From the NCBI GenBank assembly GCA_030836965.1, contig JAUPLM010000160.1, forward strand, positions 1 through 6,631: 6,631 bases of DNA, given 5' to 3'. The stretch comes from Thermodesulfobacteriota bacterium. GTDB taxonomy: Bacteria > Desulfobacterota > Desulfobacteria > Desulfobacterales > RPRI01. The translations under genes were made by a program, and so were the position numbers. The notes below the pieces were generated by a model. It was given only the letters and a program-made list of their open reading frames with translations. It had not been told where the DNA came from and ran no database searches. Positions 5,959-6,631 of the stretch are shown in pieces; positions within the stretch are counted from its first letter, which is position 1, and each line of letters opens with the position of its first letter.

Positions 5959-6631
5959 AACTGATCGACACTTCAATCAAAAAACCGGTGACTGTCGCGG
6001 TTGGAGTCATTCTCGTCTTGTTGTTTGGATTGATTTCGCTTTTCAGGATTCCGATCCAGCTTACCCCTAATGTCGATCTCCCGGAGGTATCGGTTGAAAC
6101 GACATGGCGGGGCGCAAGCCCTCTTGAGGTAGAGAGAGAGATAATAGACGCCCAGGAAGAGGAGTTGAAAAATCTTGAAGGCCTGGTCGATCTTAAAAGC
6201 GAAAGCCAGGACGGAATAGGATATATCAATCTCAAGTTCGAAATAGGCACAGATACGGATGAGGCGCTTTTAAGGGTATCGAACAAACTTGACCAGGTGA
6301 AAGAATATCCTGCTGATGTTGAAAAACCGCTTATAAAATCCGGCGGAAGACAGGAAAATGCCATTGCATGGATGGTAGTAAGCGAGCTTGACGGATATAA
6401 GGGCGTGCTCTCCCAGGAGTACGATTATTTCGACGAGCATATAAAGCCCCGGCTAGAAAGAATACCGGGAGTCGCTTCGGTCAATATTTACGGAGGACTG
6501 GAGAGTGAGATTCAGGTCGTATTCGATCCCGATGCGCTCGCTTCGAGAAATGTGACGGTCCCCGAGCTTGTTCATGCGCTTGATGTTGAAAACAGGAACA
6601 TAAGCGCCGGAGATTTCGATGAAGGGAAAAG
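5955..6631 (+). CDS. RND-family efflux pump, inner-membrane subunit, N-terminal part (runs off the window)
   Basis: These are the first 225 codons of a proton-driven resistance-nodulation-division transporter of the AcrB/HAE-1-like type, which usually has about 1,000 residues or more. The N-terminus MKLIDTSIKKPVTVAV leads into transmembrane helix 1 (about 12-31). The hallmark segment FRIPIQLTPNVDLPEVSV (30-47) and TTWRGASPLEVEREI (49-63) open the first periplasmic porter domain. Further family-like stretches are LRVSNKLDQV (105-114), EHIKPRLERIPGVASVNIYGG (161-181) and the following FDPDALASRNVTV. The ATG at 5955 overlaps the adaptor stop as ATGA and has no separate strong ribosome site, so translation is coupled. 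The reading frame is open to the window edge. Proton-relay residues of later helices are not in view, so substrate class and activity cannot be judged. Confidence 0.93.
   Translation, partial: MKLIDTSIKKPVTVAVGVILVLLFGLISLFRIPIQLTPNVDLPEVSVETTWRGASPLEVEREIIDAQEEELKNLEGLVDLKSESQDGIGYINLKFEIGTDTDEALLRVSNKLDQVKEYPADVEKPLIKSGGRQENAIAWMVVSELDGYKGVLSQEYDYFDEHIKPRLERIPGVASVNIYGGLESEIQVVFDPDALASRNVTVPELVHALDVENRNISAGDFDEGK

Noticed and set aside
5942..6364. 140-codon minus-strand open frame
   Set aside because: It is antisense to the start of the RND pump, whose protein sequence is unmistakable.

Overview
The window looks like chromosomal DNA from a flagellated, Gram-negative, probably anaerobic bacterium. 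A Desulfobacterota/deltaproteobacterial origin is my best guess, not a proof. The evidence is a CooC-type nickel-insertase ATPase (carbon monoxide dehydrogenase maturation), a proteobacterial-style MotA/MotB stator pair with a Lys-rich then His/Gly-rich MotB N-terminus, and a periplasmic adaptor plus RND pump that implies an outer membrane. Base composition is moderate and similar throughout, and I see no mobile element, CRISPR array, tRNA or rRNA.

Layout. Positions 1-4503 are all transcribed on the minus strand. Read in the direction of transcription, the order is motA (4503-3649), motB (3649-2753, sharing one base with motA as TAATG), and a receiver-like/HD-GYP-like protein (2738-1539, 14 bp after motB, with its Shine-Dalgarno sequence starting just past the motB stop). 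A 170-bp gap follows, carrying a good extended -10 promoter. Then come cooC (1368-604) and a Ski2-like DEAH-box helicase (607 to the window edge, partial, overlapping cooC by ATGA). Positions 4849-6631 are on the plus strand: an RND periplasmic adaptor (4849-5958) and, overlapping it by ATGA, the N-terminal third or less of an RND inner-membrane pump that leaves the window.

The 345-bp divergent region (4504-4848) between motA and the efflux operon holds a candidate sigma-70-type promoter for the efflux genes, several inverted and direct repeats that could be operators, and a doubtful 54-codon ORF.

How the genes work together. MotA and MotB form the ion-driven stator of the flagellar motor. 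The third gene of that operon is probably a motility-linked signalling protein, but both its receiver and its HD-GYP domain have lost most catalytic residues, so it is more likely a sensor or scaffold than a phosphodiesterase. CooC and the helicase are translationally coupled, although no obvious functional link is known to me. The adaptor and pump would form a tripartite efflux system with an outer-membrane channel encoded elsewhere or beyond the window.

The most notable observation is the doubly degenerate receiver/HD-GYP protein inside the stator operon. Apart from that, the window is mostly recognisable families, and I do not see a clear new biological system in it.
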